Source of the DNA: Microbacterium maritypicum MF109
GTDB lineage: Bacteria > Actinomycetota > Actinomycetes > Actinomycetales > Microbacteriaceae
DNA length: 64,000 nt
Assembly: GCF_000455825.1 (NCBI RefSeq)
Contig: NZ_ATAO01000135.1
Coordinates: forward strand, 1 to 64,000
Reading direction: 5' to 3'
Notes under the pieces: generated by a model
What the model was told of the DNA's origin: nothing
Seen by the model: the letters and a program-made list of their open reading frames with translations, nothing else
The model's database searches: none
Translations under genes and position numbers: made by a program
Part shown: positions 9,050-18,049 of the stretch, piece by piece
Layout: each line of letters opens with the position of its first letter
Numbering within the stretch: position 1 is the first letter of the stretch

Positions 9050-10568
9050 AAGGAACAGCCGCGTCATGATCGCGATCGTCGGTGTTCGCGCCCTCCTCGG
9101 CGGCATCGTCGGCACCGCAGTCTCCCTTCTCATCAGCGCACTGGTCGGCAAGCCCGTGCCACTCGTGGTGTATCTGATCCTGCTCGTCGGGTTCGTCGTG
9201 CGACTCGTCTTCGCGGTTGCCGAGTGGCGGAGCACGACGTATCAGCCCCTCGAATCCGAGCTCACGTACCGGTCAGGTTATGTCAGCTCGAGTTCGCTGC
9301 AGGTGCCCTGGTCGAGTGTGCGGGGCGTCTATGTCGAAACCCCCTGGCTTCTGCGCCTGTTCGGGCGATCCGAACTCCGAGTCGCCCACGGTACGGGGCA
9401 GGCGAACGACATCCATTTCAGAGCACTCACCCCTGCGGCGATCGCAGAACTCCGCACCCATATCGAAAGCTCCCGCGAGGCGGGCGCCCGCGATGTCGAC
9501 TTCTTCGACGACACGGAGGAGTTCACGGGCGCCGAGATCTGGCTGTACGCCTTCACGCATTCGCGGTGGTACGTCATCTTCCCCCTCGCCATCGCCGCGA
9601 TCGGATTGCTCTCGCAGTTCTTGGAACGCGACATCATTCAGACTTCCCTCTTTCTCTGGGAACGACTGATCCGGTTGCCGGTCGCGATGATGGTGGTCGC
9701 CCTGGCAGGCACGTGTGCGCTGGCGATCGCGACAGGGGTCATCTCCAGGATGGTGGAGATGTCGAACTTCCGGATCCGGCGGACGGCGGAACTGATCGAG
9801 ACCCGACAGGGACTGCTGTCGACCAGGACGCGCACGATCGATTGCGCTGACATCACCCTGCTCGATCTGCAGCAGCCCGTTCTGTTTCGTCTGGCTCATC
9901 GCAGCATCGTGCGCGTGTCGGGCGGATCGGGTGAGGGAGACCCACAGAACTTCTTGTCTCCTCATGCCACGGCCCGAGAAGCGACTTCAGCGATTCAGAG
10001 TGTCTTCCCGAATCATCGGCAGGGCACACTCATCGCGCGGTCGAGGCTCTTCGGCGTGATCGCCATCGGTGCGATCTGGATCGGGGCGATCATCATCGTC
10101 CAGTCGTTGATCGGAGCGGCGTGGTCGGTGGTAGCAGGCACAGCTCTGATCATCGTCATCGCGTTGTGGAGCGTGCGCGCACCGTCCCGGTTCTTCCTCT
10201 CACCCGACGGGGTCGTGGAGATCCATCGAGGAATCCTGTTCCGTAGGCGGCTTCTCTTCCGAGCTTCTTCGATCCTTCACTACGAATCCGTCGTCAGCCC
10301 CGTGGGCCGATGGCTCCCTGCGAACACGATGAAGGTCACCGTTGCCGACAGAGGCACACGAGAGATCTCGATGAGGGCTGTCCCACTGAGAGAGCTACGC
10401 GCGTTGGTCCAGGCGCTGACCCAGCTGAAGAGCGTGGGGACATATCGATACAGCCGGATTCCCGACGTGACCGAAGACACGACAGACGACGTCACCGCCG
10501 CCCCTCCGACGTCGACAGAAGCTGTTCTCACCCGCCCCACACCGCCCGGGCGCCGGCCTCGCCGATGA
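9042..10568 (+). CDS. Multi-bPH2-domain membrane protein (YdbT type)
   Basis: About 508 residues with three bPH2 repeats, each preceded by a pair of membrane helices. The repeat cores begin near YQPLESELTYRSGYVSSSS, NFRIRRTAELIETRQGLLST and RFFLSPDGVVEIHRGILFRR. The shown start, ATG at 9042, overlaps the stop of the previous gene; alternatives are 9027, 9036 and 9066. Only 9066 has a ribosome site (AGAAGGA), but it would remove part of the conserved N-terminus. It probably works with the preceding gene product as a membrane complex. Its last 41 bases overlap the 3' end of the convergent DUF2231 gene. Confidence 0.8.
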   Translation: MVRRNSRVMIAIVGVRALLGGIVGTAVSLLISALVGKPVPLVVYLILLVGFVVRLVFAVAEWRSTTYQPLESELTYRSGYVSSSSLQVPWSSVRGVYVETPWLLRLFGRSELRVAHGTGQANDIHFRALTPAAIAELRTHIESSREAGARDVDFFDDTEEFTGAEIWLYAFTHSRWYVIFPLAIAAIGLLSQFLERDIIQTSLFLWERLIRLPVAMMVVALAGTCALAIATGVISRMVEMSNFRIRRTAELIETRQGLLSTRTRTIDCADITLLDLQQPVLFRLAHRSIVRVSGGSGEGDPQNFLSPHATAREATSAIQSVFPNHRQGTLIARSRLFGVIAIGAIWIGAIIIVQSLIGAAWSVVAGTALIIVIALWSVRAPSRFFLSPDGVVEIHRGILFRRRLLFRASSILHYESVVSPVGRWLPANTMKVTVADRGTREISMRAVPLRELRALVQALTQLKSVGTYRYSRIPDVTEDTTDDVTAAPPTSTEAVLTRPTPPGRRPRR

Positions 10569-10977
10569 GCACGACCATGACCGTGCTCCCTGCGCCGCTC
10601 ACCACGGCCAATGCGGCCAGAATCATGCGCGCTGTCCTGCGAGGCCCCTCGGTGAAGCGGTACCAGCACCACTGCACCGCGGCGACGACGAACATCGCCA
10701 GCGCCCATGGCCACAGGAGCCCGCCGAGAGCCGCATGATGGACGACGGCCGGCACCGGTCCCACCTGCTGCGCCAACGCCTCACCCGCGAGCATCGTGAT
10801 GGGCACGAGCACCAGCACGGCCAGCGCGGCGATCGGTGTGACGACGCCGAGCCTCTTGCGCGCGGCGGGCAGGAAGGCGCCGAGGATCAGTGCCAGCGCC
10901 GTGAGCGGCACGAGGATGACCACCGCGTGGACGATGAGCGGATGCAGCGGGAGGCCGTCGATCTCGAAGAGGTCCAT
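10528..10977 (-). CDS. DUF2231 four-helix membrane protein
   Basis: A 149-residue protein with four predicted membrane helices and the DUF2231 opening GLPLHPLIVHAVVILVPL. Later helices include the histidine-containing AVVHHAALGGLLWPWA. Conserved histidines have led to suggestions of heme or metal binding, but no function is established. The ATG at 10977 is chosen; an ATG at 10998 adds seven residues and is equally possible, since neither has a clear ribosome site. The gene faces away from the sigma-factor operon, and its 3' end runs into the end of the YdbT-like gene. Confidence 0.8.
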   Translation of the reverse strand: MDLFEIDGLPLHPLIVHAVVILVPLTALALILGAFLPAARKRLGVVTPIAALAVLVLVPITMLAGEALAQQVGPVPAVVHHAALGGLLWPWALAMFVVAAVQWCWYRFTEGPRRTARMILAALAVVSGAGSTVMVVLIGEAGARAVWGG

Positions 10978-11068
10978 ACTCAGGACACGGGATGACATCG
11001 CGCGAGGTTCAGATGAACTTCTCGCCCGGCTGTCTCGTGTCTTCGGAGAGGACCGAAGGAGGTGGCGG

Positions 11069-11575
11069 ATGCCGAAGGATGATGCGGCGCGTCTCGGCGC
11101 GCTCTACGACGCGCATGCGGCACCGATCTGGCGCTATGTCGTGCACCTCACCGGGGATCGAGCGGGTGCCGACGACGTGGTCCAGGAGACGCTGCTGCGC
11201 GCCTGGCGCACTCCGCGGATCCTCGCCGACGATCCGGAATCGACACGATCCTGGATGTACACGGTCGCCCGACACCTGGTCGTGGACGAGGTGCGCAGCG
11301 CCCACCACCGCCGGGAGATCACGACGGATGAACCCCCGGACTCCGCCATGCGAGACGCGACAGACGCCATCTTCGATGCGATCCTCATCGAAGAGGCGCT
11401 CTCGGCCCTCTCCGAGGCGCATCGCGAGGTCGTGATCCGCGCGTACTACCGAGGGCTCACCGTGTCGGAGATCTCCGACGAGCTGACGATCCCGGAGGGA
11501 ACCGTGAAGTCGAGGCTGCACTACGGCCTGCGCGCGCTGCGTCTCGGGCTGCAGGAGAAGGGAGTGACGCGATGA
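11069..11575 (+). CDS. ECF sigma factor
   Basis: A 168-residue group IV sigma-70. Region 2 has LYDAHAAPIWRYVVHLTGD and ADDVVQETLLRAWR. Region 4 has LSEAHREVVIRAYYRGL, then the recognition helix VSEISDELTIPEGTVKSRLH. A strong AAGGAGGT site five bases upstream fixes the ATG at 11069. A small inverted repeat (CTTCGG 11041-11046, CCGAAG 11053-11058) touches this ribosome site and could modulate initiation. The gene overlaps the downstream anti-sigma gene by ATGA, the normal translational coupling of sigma/anti-sigma pairs. The third gene, a lipoprotein, is probably a target or sensor partner. Confidence 0.93.
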   Translation: MPKDDAARLGALYDAHAAPIWRYVVHLTGDRAGADDVVQETLLRAWRTPRILADDPESTRSWMYTVARHLVVDEVRSAHHRREITTDEPPDSAMRDATDAIFDAILIEEALSALSEAHREVVIRAYYRGLTVSEISDELTIPEGTVKSRLHYGLRALRLGLQEKGVTR

Positions 11576-12261
11576 ACGCCGACCACGGGCGCTATGCCGA
11601 CGGGGATGCCGCCTACGTACTCGGAGCTCTCAGCGCCGCCGATCGCGCCGAATACGAGGCGCACCTCTCGCAGTGCGCCGAGTGCCGCGCGGCCATCGCC
11701 GAGATCACGCCGATCCCCGGCCTGCTCTCCCGGGTACCCCCCGAGCGGGCGGAATCGCTGCTGCAGGCAGCGGGTGTCGAGACTCCGGCCCCGGAGCACC
11801 GCGCGCGCGTGCTGTCCCTGGCCACCGAGCGCGCCCGACGCCGTCGCCGTGCGCGGATCGTCGGCATCGCCGCAGCCGCCGCGATCGTGGTGGCCACCGT
11901 GGCGGTGCCCGTGATCTCTACTCTGCGTCCACCGTCGACCACGATCGCGCTCGAGCAGCTTCGAGACGCGCCGCTGACCGCATCCGTCAGCCTCACCGAT
12001 GTCGCCTGGGGAACCCGACTCGACATGATCTGCGACTATGGCAGCGAAGGCGACGCGCCCGCGGATGGATGGGCCTACGCGCTGGTGGTGGTGAGCGACG
12101 ACGGCACCGAGAGCGTGCTGTCGACCTGGCGCGCGCACCCCGGAACCACGGCGCGCCTGAGCGCCGGCACCGAACTCCCGGCGTCCGACATCGCCGCCGT
12201 CGAGATCCGTGCCGTCGACTCCGGAACCGTGCTGATGCGATCGGCGCTCGACGGACCCTGA
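11572..12261 (+). CDS. Zinc-finger anti-sigma factor (single-pass membrane)
   Basis: 229 residues. The N-terminal cytoplasmic zinc-binding anti-sigma domain has DGDAAYVLGALSAADRAEYEAHL followed by HLSQCAEC, the H-x3-C-x2-C signature. A membrane helix at about residues 95-115 (IVGIAAAAAIVVATVAVPVI) is followed by an external domain of the anti-sigma-K type (YALVVVSDDG...). It should hold the sigma factor encoded just upstream at the membrane and release it on a redox or envelope signal. The signal is not identifiable from sequence. Confidence 0.9.
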   Translation: MNADHGRYADGDAAYVLGALSAADRAEYEAHLSQCAECRAAIAEITPIPGLLSRVPPERAESLLQAAGVETPAPEHRARVLSLATERARRRRRARIVGIAAAAAIVVATVAVPVISTLRPPSTTIALEQLRDAPLTASVSLTDVAWGTRLDMICDYGSEGDAPADGWAYALVVVSDDGTESVLSTWRAHPGTTARLSAGTELPASDIAAVEIRAVDSGTVLMRSALDGP

Positions 12262-12326
12262 ACCTTTCCCCGTCGCCTCTCGTGTACCCCATGACCGCAC
12301 CCGCGGTCCTGCACAGGAGGTTCACC

Positions 12327-12851
12327 ATGCTCTCGAGAGTCTCGAAGACCGCGGCCGTCGCCGCGCTGCTCATGACGTTCGTCGTCGCCGGCTGCACGTC
12401 GACCGGCGGAAGCTCCGGCGGTGGGGCGCAGGACACGGGCGGCGCCTACGGCCAGTCCTCCGGATCGAGCGCCCCCACCTCGGGATCGTCGTCCGGCTCA
12501 GGCACTCTGATGACCGCGGACTCGGATCTCGGCGAGATCGTCGTCGACGCCGACGGGAAGACGCTCTACATGTTCGACAACGACACGCAGGGCTCGGGGA
12601 AGAGCTCGTGCACCGGCGAGTGCCTGACGAACTGGCCGCCGCTGACCGTCGAGAGCGACGCGCCGGCCGTCGAAGGCGTGACCGGCGAAGTCGGCACCAT
12701 CACCACGGCCGACGGCTCCACTCAGGTGACCCTCAACGGCTGGCCGCTTTACTACTTCGCCGGTGATGCCGCCGCAGGAGACGTCAACGGTCAGGGCGTC
12801 GGCGGCATCTGGTGGGTGCTCTCCCCCGCCGGGGAACGCATGGCCGAGTGA
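12327..12851 (+). CDS. Secreted lipoprotein with COG4315 (Lipoprotein_15) repeats
   Basis: 174 residues. The ATG at 12327 has AGGAGG six bases upstream. A lipoprotein signal peptide ends VVAGC, followed by a Gly/Ser-rich linker. Two PF03640-type repeats contain VVDADGKTLYMFDND and TLNGWPLYYFAGD, with paired cysteines in SSCTGECLTNWPPL. Proteins of this family are often encoded next to ECF sigma/anti-sigma genes in actinobacteria, as here. Redox or metal sensing at the cell surface has been suggested but is not established. Confidence 0.85.
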   Translation: MLSRVSKTAAVAALLMTFVVAGCTSTGGSSGGGAQDTGGAYGQSSGSSAPTSGSSSGSGTLMTADSDLGEIVVDADGKTLYMFDNDTQGSGKSSCTGECLTNWPPLTVESDAPAVEGVTGEVGTITTADGSTQVTLNGWPLYYFAGDAAAGDVNGQGVGGIWWVLSPAGERMAE

Positions 12852-12877
12852 CGTCGCGCAGGCGCCGGCCCACGGTG

Positions 12878-14206
12878 TCACCAGCGACCGTGCCGGTGCT
12901 CCCACTCGTCCTCGACGGTGCGCCGCCGCCCCGCGACGATGCCGGCGGGGATCGCGACGATCAGCACACCCGCGATGACGAGCAGCGGAATCCGCCAGCC
13001 CGCGGTCGTCTCGTGCAGCAGTCCGACCAGCAGGGGGAAAGTCGCCGCGATGGCGTAGCCGATGCTCTGCACGAAGCCGCTCAGCGCCACTGCGCTCTCC
13101 GGAGTGCGGGCGCGGATGCTGAGCAGCACCAGACTCAGAGGGAACATGATGGCTGTGAGGCCGAAGATGCTCACCCACAGCGGCAGGGCCACGGTCGGCG
13201 CGAACAGGAAGCCGGCGAGCCCCACCAGCCCTCCGCCGACCGCGACGAAGAAGAGCGGGCGCGTCGCCTGGAAGCGCACGACGAGGATCGGCACGAGCAG
13301 CGAGCACGGGAGACCGATCAGCGCGAAGAGGGAGAGCAGGAAGCCCGCGGTCGCCGGAGTGACGTCACCGATGTCCACGAGCATGGTCGGCATCCATGCG
13401 AACGAGACGTACGCCATGGTCGACGACGCCCCGAAGACGATCGCGAGCGCCCAGGCGAGCGGAAGCCGCCACAGCCGGGCGAAGTACCGGCGGTTCGCAG
13501 GGGTGGTCGAGATCGGACCGGTCGCGACGGCCACCGCATCCTGCACGTCGTCAACGCCGTCGGTCGGGTCGGGGGCCAGGAGCTCGTTCTTCACCGGATC
13601 GCGATTCACCGGCTCGACCGCCCGCGAGCCGTTCTTCAGCAGCAGTGCCACCCAGGGCACCAGCGCGATACCCGCGACGATGCCCCACATCCCCAGCGAC
13701 ACCCGCCAGCCGAGAGAGTCGGCCACCGGCACGGCGACCAGCGGAGGCAGGAACGTCGACACCGCCATCGTGGTCGAGTAGATGGTCATCATCACCCCGA
13801 GCCGATCCGGGAAGTACTTCTTCACCAGCGGCGGGAGGAGCACGTTGCCCGAGCCGACGCCCGCGAACACGACCGCGGTGGCCGCGAGCAGAGTCGTCGA
13901 ATCGAACGCGAGGCCGCGCAGCAGCAGGCCCAGAGCCATGAGCGTGATCGCGGCGACCGCCATCCGCTCCAGGCCGAATCGACGCTCGAACAGCGGCGTG
14001 AGCAGACCGAAGATCGCGAAGCAGACCGGCGGTGCGGCACCGATGAGGCCGACGACGACCGGCGAGACCGGGAAGTCCTCGGCGACGTGGTCGATGACCG
14101 GAGACAGGGAGGCGACCGCCGAGCGCAGCGAGAACGCCACCAGGACGATCCCCACGAGTGCGAGAGCCCGACCCTGCCAGAGCGGTCGCGCACTCGGCAT
14201 CGTCAT
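12878..14206 (-). CDS. MFS transporter, CynX/NimT type
   Basis: 442 residues with twelve predicted membrane helices and a long central cytoplasmic loop (around KNGSRAVEPVNRDP). The N-terminal RSAVASLSPVIDHVAEDF and PPVCFAIFGLLTPLFERRFG segments are typical of the CynX/NimT (cyanate/nitroimidazole) group of the major facilitator superfamily. The start overlaps the purF stop (ATGA), so it is translated from the purM-purF mRNA. Purine-related export is possible, but the substrate cannot be read from sequence. Confidence 0.85.
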   Translation of the reverse strand: MTMPSARPLWQGRALALVGIVLVAFSLRSAVASLSPVIDHVAEDFPVSPVVVGLIGAAPPVCFAIFGLLTPLFERRFGLERMAVAAITLMALGLLLRGLAFDSTTLLAATAVVFAGVGSGNVLLPPLVKKYFPDRLGVMMTIYSTTMAVSTFLPPLVAVPVADSLGWRVSLGMWGIVAGIALVPWVALLLKNGSRAVEPVNRDPVKNELLAPDPTDGVDDVQDAVAVATGPISTTPANRRYFARLWRLPLAWALAIVFGASSTMAYVSFAWMPTMLVDIGDVTPATAGFLLSLFALIGLPCSLLVPILVVRFQATRPLFFVAVGGGLVGLAGFLFAPTVALPLWVSIFGLTAIMFPLSLVLLSIRARTPESAVALSGFVQSIGYAIAATFPLLVGLLHETTAGWRIPLLVIAGVLIVAIPAGIVAGRRRTVEDEWEHRHGRW

Positions 14207-15675
14207 GAGGTCTGTGACCCCTCCACCCAGGCCAGGTATTCATCCGAGACGGTGCCGGTCACGTACCGGCCGTCGAAGCAGCTCATGTCGAGATCGGTGA
14301 GCGCCGAGCCCTCGATGATCGCGGCCTTGAGGTCTTCGACCTCCTGGTAGACCAGGTGATCGCACCCGAGCTCCTCGGCGATCTCGGGGATCGTGCGCCC
14401 GTGCGCGATGAGCTCGTGGCGTGACGGCATGTTGATGCCGTACACGTGCGGGTGCCGCACGGGAGGCGCAGCAGAAGCGAAGGTCACCGAGGCGGCGCCG
14501 GCATCGCGCGCCATCTGGATGATCTCCTTGGAGGTGGTGCCCCGCACGATCGAGTCGTCGATCAGGAGCACGTTCTTGCCCTGGAACTCGGTCGACATGG
14601 CGTTGAGCTTCTGGCGCACGCTCTTCTTGCGCACCGCCTGTCCCGGCATGATGAAGGTGCGGCCGACGTAGCGGTTCTTGTAGAAGCCCTCGCGGTACTC
14701 GATGCCGAGCTTGCGGGCGACCTCCATCGCCGCAGGGCGCGACGAGTCGGGGATCGGCATGACCACGTCGATCTTGTCCATCGGCACGTGCTTGGCGATC
14801 GTGTCGGCGAGCCGGTCGCCCATGCGCAGACGAGACTCGTACACCGAGATGCCGTTCATGACGGAGTCGGGACGGGCGAGGTAGACGTACTCGAAGGCGC
14901 ACGGTGCGAGAGTGGCGGCCGTGGCGCACTGCTTCGAGAACAGCTCTCCGTCGTTGGTGATGAAGATCGCCTCGCCCGGCTCGACCTCGCGCACGACGTC
15001 GTAGTCGCCGTTCTCGAGCACGAGCGACTCGCTCGCGACGACCCACTCGTCCTTGCCCTCGGCGCCGGGGACGGTCGAGGGACGACGACCCAGGATCAGC
15101 GGACGGATGCCGAACGGGTCACGGAAGGCGAGCAGACCGTAGCCGGCGATGACGGCGATCACGGCGTAGGCGCCTTCGATGCGCTCGTGCGTGCGCGCCA
15201 CGGCCTCGAACACCCGCTCGGGGTCGAGGTCGACGGTCGAGGTCGTGTTCTGCAGCTCGCCGGCGAGCACGTTGAGCAGCAGCTCGGTGTCGCTGGAGGA
15301 GTTGAGGTGGCGGCGATCGCGCTTGGCCATGTCGGCCGTGAGCTCACGCGTGTTGGTGAGGTTCCCGTTGTGGATGAGGATGATGCCGTACGGCGCGTTC
15401 ACGTAGAACGGCTGCATCTCCTCTTCGTTCGAGGCCGTGCCCTTGGTGGCGTAGCGCACGTGGCCGAGACCCACGTTGCCGAGCAGGGCTCGCATGTCGC
15501 GGGTGCGGAACGCCTCGCGGACCATTCCCTGCGCCTTGGCGTTGTGCATCACGCCGTTCGCCTCGGCGGTGGCGATTCCCGTCGCATCCTGGCCGCGGTG
15601 CTGCAGCAGCAGGAGTGCGTCGTAGATGTCCTGATTGACCGGGGCAGAGCCCACCATTCCGACGATGCCGCACAT
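14203..15675 (-). CDS. purF: Amidophosphoribosyltransferase
   Basis: Commits PRPP and glutamine to purine synthesis, giving 5-phosphoribosylamine. 490 residues. After Met1 the catalytic Cys2 opens the class II glutamine amidotransferase domain (MCGIVGMVG, LLLLQHRGQDATGI). The C-terminal phosphoribosyltransferase domain has the PRPP loop VLLIDDSIVRGTTSKEI. There is no long propeptide, so processing would only need Met removal. It is six bases downstream of purM and overlaps the following MFS gene. Confidence 0.98.
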   Translation of the reverse strand: MCGIVGMVGSAPVNQDIYDALLLLQHRGQDATGIATAEANGVMHNAKAQGMVREAFRTRDMRALLGNVGLGHVRYATKGTASNEEEMQPFYVNAPYGIILIHNGNLTNTRELTADMAKRDRRHLNSSSDTELLLNVLAGELQNTTSTVDLDPERVFEAVARTHERIEGAYAVIAVIAGYGLLAFRDPFGIRPLILGRRPSTVPGAEGKDEWVVASESLVLENGDYDVVREVEPGEAIFITNDGELFSKQCATAATLAPCAFEYVYLARPDSVMNGISVYESRLRMGDRLADTIAKHVPMDKIDVVMPIPDSSRPAAMEVARKLGIEYREGFYKNRYVGRTFIMPGQAVRKKSVRQKLNAMSTEFQGKNVLLIDDSIVRGTTSKEIIQMARDAGAASVTFASAAPPVRHPHVYGINMPSRHELIAHGRTIPEIAEELGCDHLVYQEVEDLKAAIIEGSALTDLDMSCFDGRYVTGTVSDEYLAWVEGSQTS

Positions 15676-15681
15676 GGGCTC

Positions 15682-16812
15682 TTACTTCGCTCCGTCCGCG
15701 TAGGCGCCGACCAGGCGCACTGCTCCACCGTCGACGCCCTTGGCGCCCTGTTCGAACTCGCCGGCCGGACGCGGCCCGAAGCCGACGGTCCCGACCTGCC
15801 ACGAGGGCATGCCCTCGGCGTTCAGCGCCGCGATCGCGGCATCCTTCTTCTCCGCGGCGACCACGGCGAGGAAGCCGATGCCGAGGTTCCAGGTGCCCTC
15901 CGCCGACTCCAGCGTGGACCCGGCGATATCGCTGAGCACGCGGAAGACCGGGCTCGGCGACCAGCTGCTGCGGTCGACCTCGACCCAACTGCCCTGCGGG
16001 AGCACGCGCGCGAGGTTCGCCGCGATGCCTCCGCCGGTGACGTGGCTGAGGGCGTGCACGCCGCCGGTGCCGGTCGAGGACCCGAGCTGCTCGATCAGGC
16101 GCAGCAGGGGAAGCGTGTAGAGGCGGGTCGGCTCGAGGAGCGCTTCACCCCAGGTCGTGCCGAAGTCGGCGGCGTTGTCACCGTAGCCGATGCCCGCGCG
16201 GGTCACGATGTGACGAACCAGGGAGTAGCCGTTGGAGTGCAGTCCGCTGGAGGCGACCGCGATCACCGCGTCGCCGTCCTGCACGAGTTCCGCGCCGAGG
16301 ATCGCATCGGCCTCGACCACTCCGGTCGCCGCTCCCGCCACGTCGTAGTCGCGGGGGCCGAGCAGGCCCGGGTGCTCCGCGGTCTCTCCGCCGACCAGCG
16401 CGGTGCCGGTGGCCGAGCATGCCTGGGCGATGCCGCGGACGATGTCGGCGATCCGCTCCGGGACGACCTTGCCGCACGCGATGTAGTCGGTCATGAAGAG
16501 CGGCTTGGCGCCCACCACGACGATGTCGTCGACGACCATGCCGACCAGGTCCTGCCCGATCGTGTCGTGCTTGTCGATCGCCTGCGCGATCGCGACCTTC
16601 GTGCCGACGCCGTCGGTGCTGGTCGCGAGCAGCGGGCGACGGAAGTCGCGCAGCGCGCTGGCATCGAACAGGCCGGCGAAACCGCCGACACCGCCGAGCA
16701 CTTCGGGACCGTGCGTCGCGCGCACGGAAGACTTCATCAGCTCGACGGCGAGATCACCTGCAGCGGTGTCGACGCCGGCTTCGGAATAGGGATTGGTGGG
16801 GGAGGCAGCCAC
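15682..16812 (-). CDS. purM: Phosphoribosylformylglycinamidine cyclo-ligase
   Basis: ATP-dependent closure of FGAM to aminoimidazole ribotide. 376 residues from a GTG at 16812 preceded by GGAGAC. The N-terminus YSEAGVDTAAGDLAVELMK, the STDGVGTK loop and GGETAEHPGLL are characteristic. It is the first gene of a purM-purF-MFS operon and is divergent from the hypothetical gene at 16899. Confidence 0.97.
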   Translation of the reverse strand: MAASPTNPYSEAGVDTAAGDLAVELMKSSVRATHGPEVLGGVGGFAGLFDASALRDFRRPLLATSTDGVGTKVAIAQAIDKHDTIGQDLVGMVVDDIVVVGAKPLFMTDYIACGKVVPERIADIVRGIAQACSATGTALVGGETAEHPGLLGPRDYDVAGAATGVVEADAILGAELVQDGDAVIAVASSGLHSNGYSLVRHIVTRAGIGYGDNAADFGTTWGEALLEPTRLYTLPLLRLIEQLGSSTGTGGVHALSHVTGGGIAANLARVLPQGSWVEVDRSSWSPSPVFRVLSDIAGSTLESAEGTWNLGIGFLAVVAAEKKDAAIAALNAEGMPSWQVGTVGFGPRPAGEFEQGAKGVDGGAVRLVGAYADGAK

Positions 16813-16886
16813 GTCTCCAGCCTACCGCCCACGGCCGGTCCGACTCTCCGCGAAGTCGGACCTCGGATCCGGAGCCCCGAGCCGCC

Positions 16887-16892
16887 TACGAT
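16887..16892 (+). promoter_or_regulatory. -10 box for a leaderless transcript
   Basis: TACGAT is separated by six bases from the ATG at 16899. The same CCTACGAT-six bases-ATG layout is seen before the GntR gene at 58047. Confidence 0.5.
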
Positions 16893-16898
16893 GGGGCC

Positions 16899-17504
16899 AT
16901 GGCCGACAAGCCGCAGTGGCTCATCCGCGAAGACGCGAGCGTACCCGTGCTCGTCGCGCTCGCGCTGCGGCAGCGCCTCGGCATCCGGGTTCCGGAAGAC
17001 CTGCCGAGCCTCCGCGAACTCGCCGTCCGCGCGCCGGATGCCGTCGACGCCTCCCCCACGATCGAGGCCCAGTGGCGCGACTACTGGGACATGACGGTCG
17101 AGCCGCGCGCGCATCCTTCCGACGTGCCACTCGAGCTCATCGACGGGTTCGACACCCTGGTCGCCCTGCCCGCCCACGGTGCGGAGGAGCTCACAGCGGC
17201 CATCGCCCCGCAGGCGACGTCGGCTCTGCTCTACGCGCGCGCCGCGCACGACCGCTACGTGAGTTCGATGAAGAGCCACACCGGAGGCGACGCATACCGC
17301 GCCTATGCGAGTGCGATCGCGGAGTTCGAGCGCGAAGTCGGCCGACGCGCGCACTCGTTCGAGCTCAACGTGCAGGTGCTGCCGTTCTCGCAGCGCGGCA
17401 TCTGGTGGATCGGGGCGCTCACGGTGGCGGTGACCGACGGTCTGCGCCGCGACGTCGTGGCGTTCGACGCCGCGATCCGTCCGGTGATCGCCGAGCTGGC
17501 CTAG
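16899..17504 (+). CDS. Conserved actinobacterial protein of unknown function
   Basis: I do not recognise this 201-residue protein. It has no signal peptide or membrane helix. It is rich in Ala, Arg and acidic residues, with a central ALLYARAAHDRYVSS and an aromatic-rich C-terminal FSQRGIWWIGALTVAVTDGL. It is divergent from purM, ends opposite a small membrane-protein gene, and probably starts directly at its 5' end (leaderless). A zinc-binding or enzyme motif was looked for and not seen. Confidence 0.75.
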   Translation: MADKPQWLIREDASVPVLVALALRQRLGIRVPEDLPSLRELAVRAPDAVDASPTIEAQWRDYWDMTVEPRAHPSDVPLELIDGFDTLVALPAHGAEELTAAIAPQATSALLYARAAHDRYVSSMKSHTGGDAYRAYASAIAEFEREVGRRAHSFELNVQVLPFSQRGIWWIGALTVAVTDGLRRDVVAFDAAIRPVIAELA

Positions 17505-17536
17505 CCCCCGCAGCTTCCGGGATCCACCGTCCCCGC

Positions 17537-17612
17537 GAGTGCACGGATTGCTTGCGAGTGCACGGGATAGCTGCGCGAAGAAGCCGTGCACTCGGCGGTA
17601 CGCCGTGCACTC
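17537..17612 (+). repeat. Intergenic four-unit repeat, copy A (perfect)
   Basis: GAGTGCACGG occurs at 17537-17546 and 17556-17565, and its reverse complement CCGTGCACTC at 17584-17593 and 17603-17612. The spacers are 9, 18 and 9 bases. The whole can fold into a long hairpin. It lies between two convergent genes. Related copies with the same spacing lie at 41236 and 43266. Confidence 0.9.
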
Positions 17613-17629
17613 GGCGGCAGGTGAAGGGG

Positions 17630-17944
17630 TCAGTCCTCGTCGACGACGGTTTCGCGGTCGACCCGGACGACGCGGTCGTGACGGCGGGCGATGCGCTCCA
17701 GGATCAGACCGGTGACGCCGCCGAGCGCGATGCCGATCGGCACCGTCCACAGCAGCAGGAAGCCGAACACCTGACCGGGCGGGTAGACGACGTCGAGGGC
17801 CTGCGACTCGTCGAAGCTGCCGGTCCAGGTGAGGATGCCGGCGGCGATCACGCCGACCACGACGCCGATGCCCATGAGCACGCCGTACCGCGGCACACGG
17901 CGCACGGTCGCTTCGACGGTCTGGTGGGAATCGGTGGGGGCCAT
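17630..17944 (-). CDS. Small two-helix membrane protein
   Basis: 104 residues with two membrane helices (VLMGIGVVVGVIAAGILTWTG and a second at VFGFLLLWTVPIGIALGGVTG) joined by a short outside loop, and a charged C-terminus ERIARRHDRVVRVDRETVVDED... no family name can be assigned. It lies convergent to the hypothetical gene and downstream of the htaA-like gene's terminator, and probably has its own promoter. Confidence 0.7.
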   Translation of the reverse strand: MAPTDSHQTVEATVRRVPRYGVLMGIGVVVGVIAAGILTWTGSFDESQALDVVYPPGQVFGFLLLWTVPIGIALGGVTGLILERIARRHDRVVRVDRETVVDED

Positions 17945-17996
17945 GCATCCATTGTCCCACCGCCGACGCGTGTCGCGTACCCGGGGCGTCGCGGAA

Positions 17997-18035
17997 GGAC
18001 GGCCCTCCCCGCGTCCGCTGCGGGGAGGGCCGTCC
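17997..18035 (-). terminator. Terminator of the htaA-like gene
   Basis: A perfect 16-bp stem (GGACGGCCCTCCCCGC with its complement) and a 7-base loop lie 15 bases past the stop of the heme-binding surface protein. Confidence 0.85.
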
Positions 18036-18049
18036 GTATCGCGTCTCGA

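Noticed and set aside
14446..17094. An 882-codon + strand open frame opposite purF and purM
   Set aside because: Shadow of purF/purM, with no recognisable domain and biased composition.
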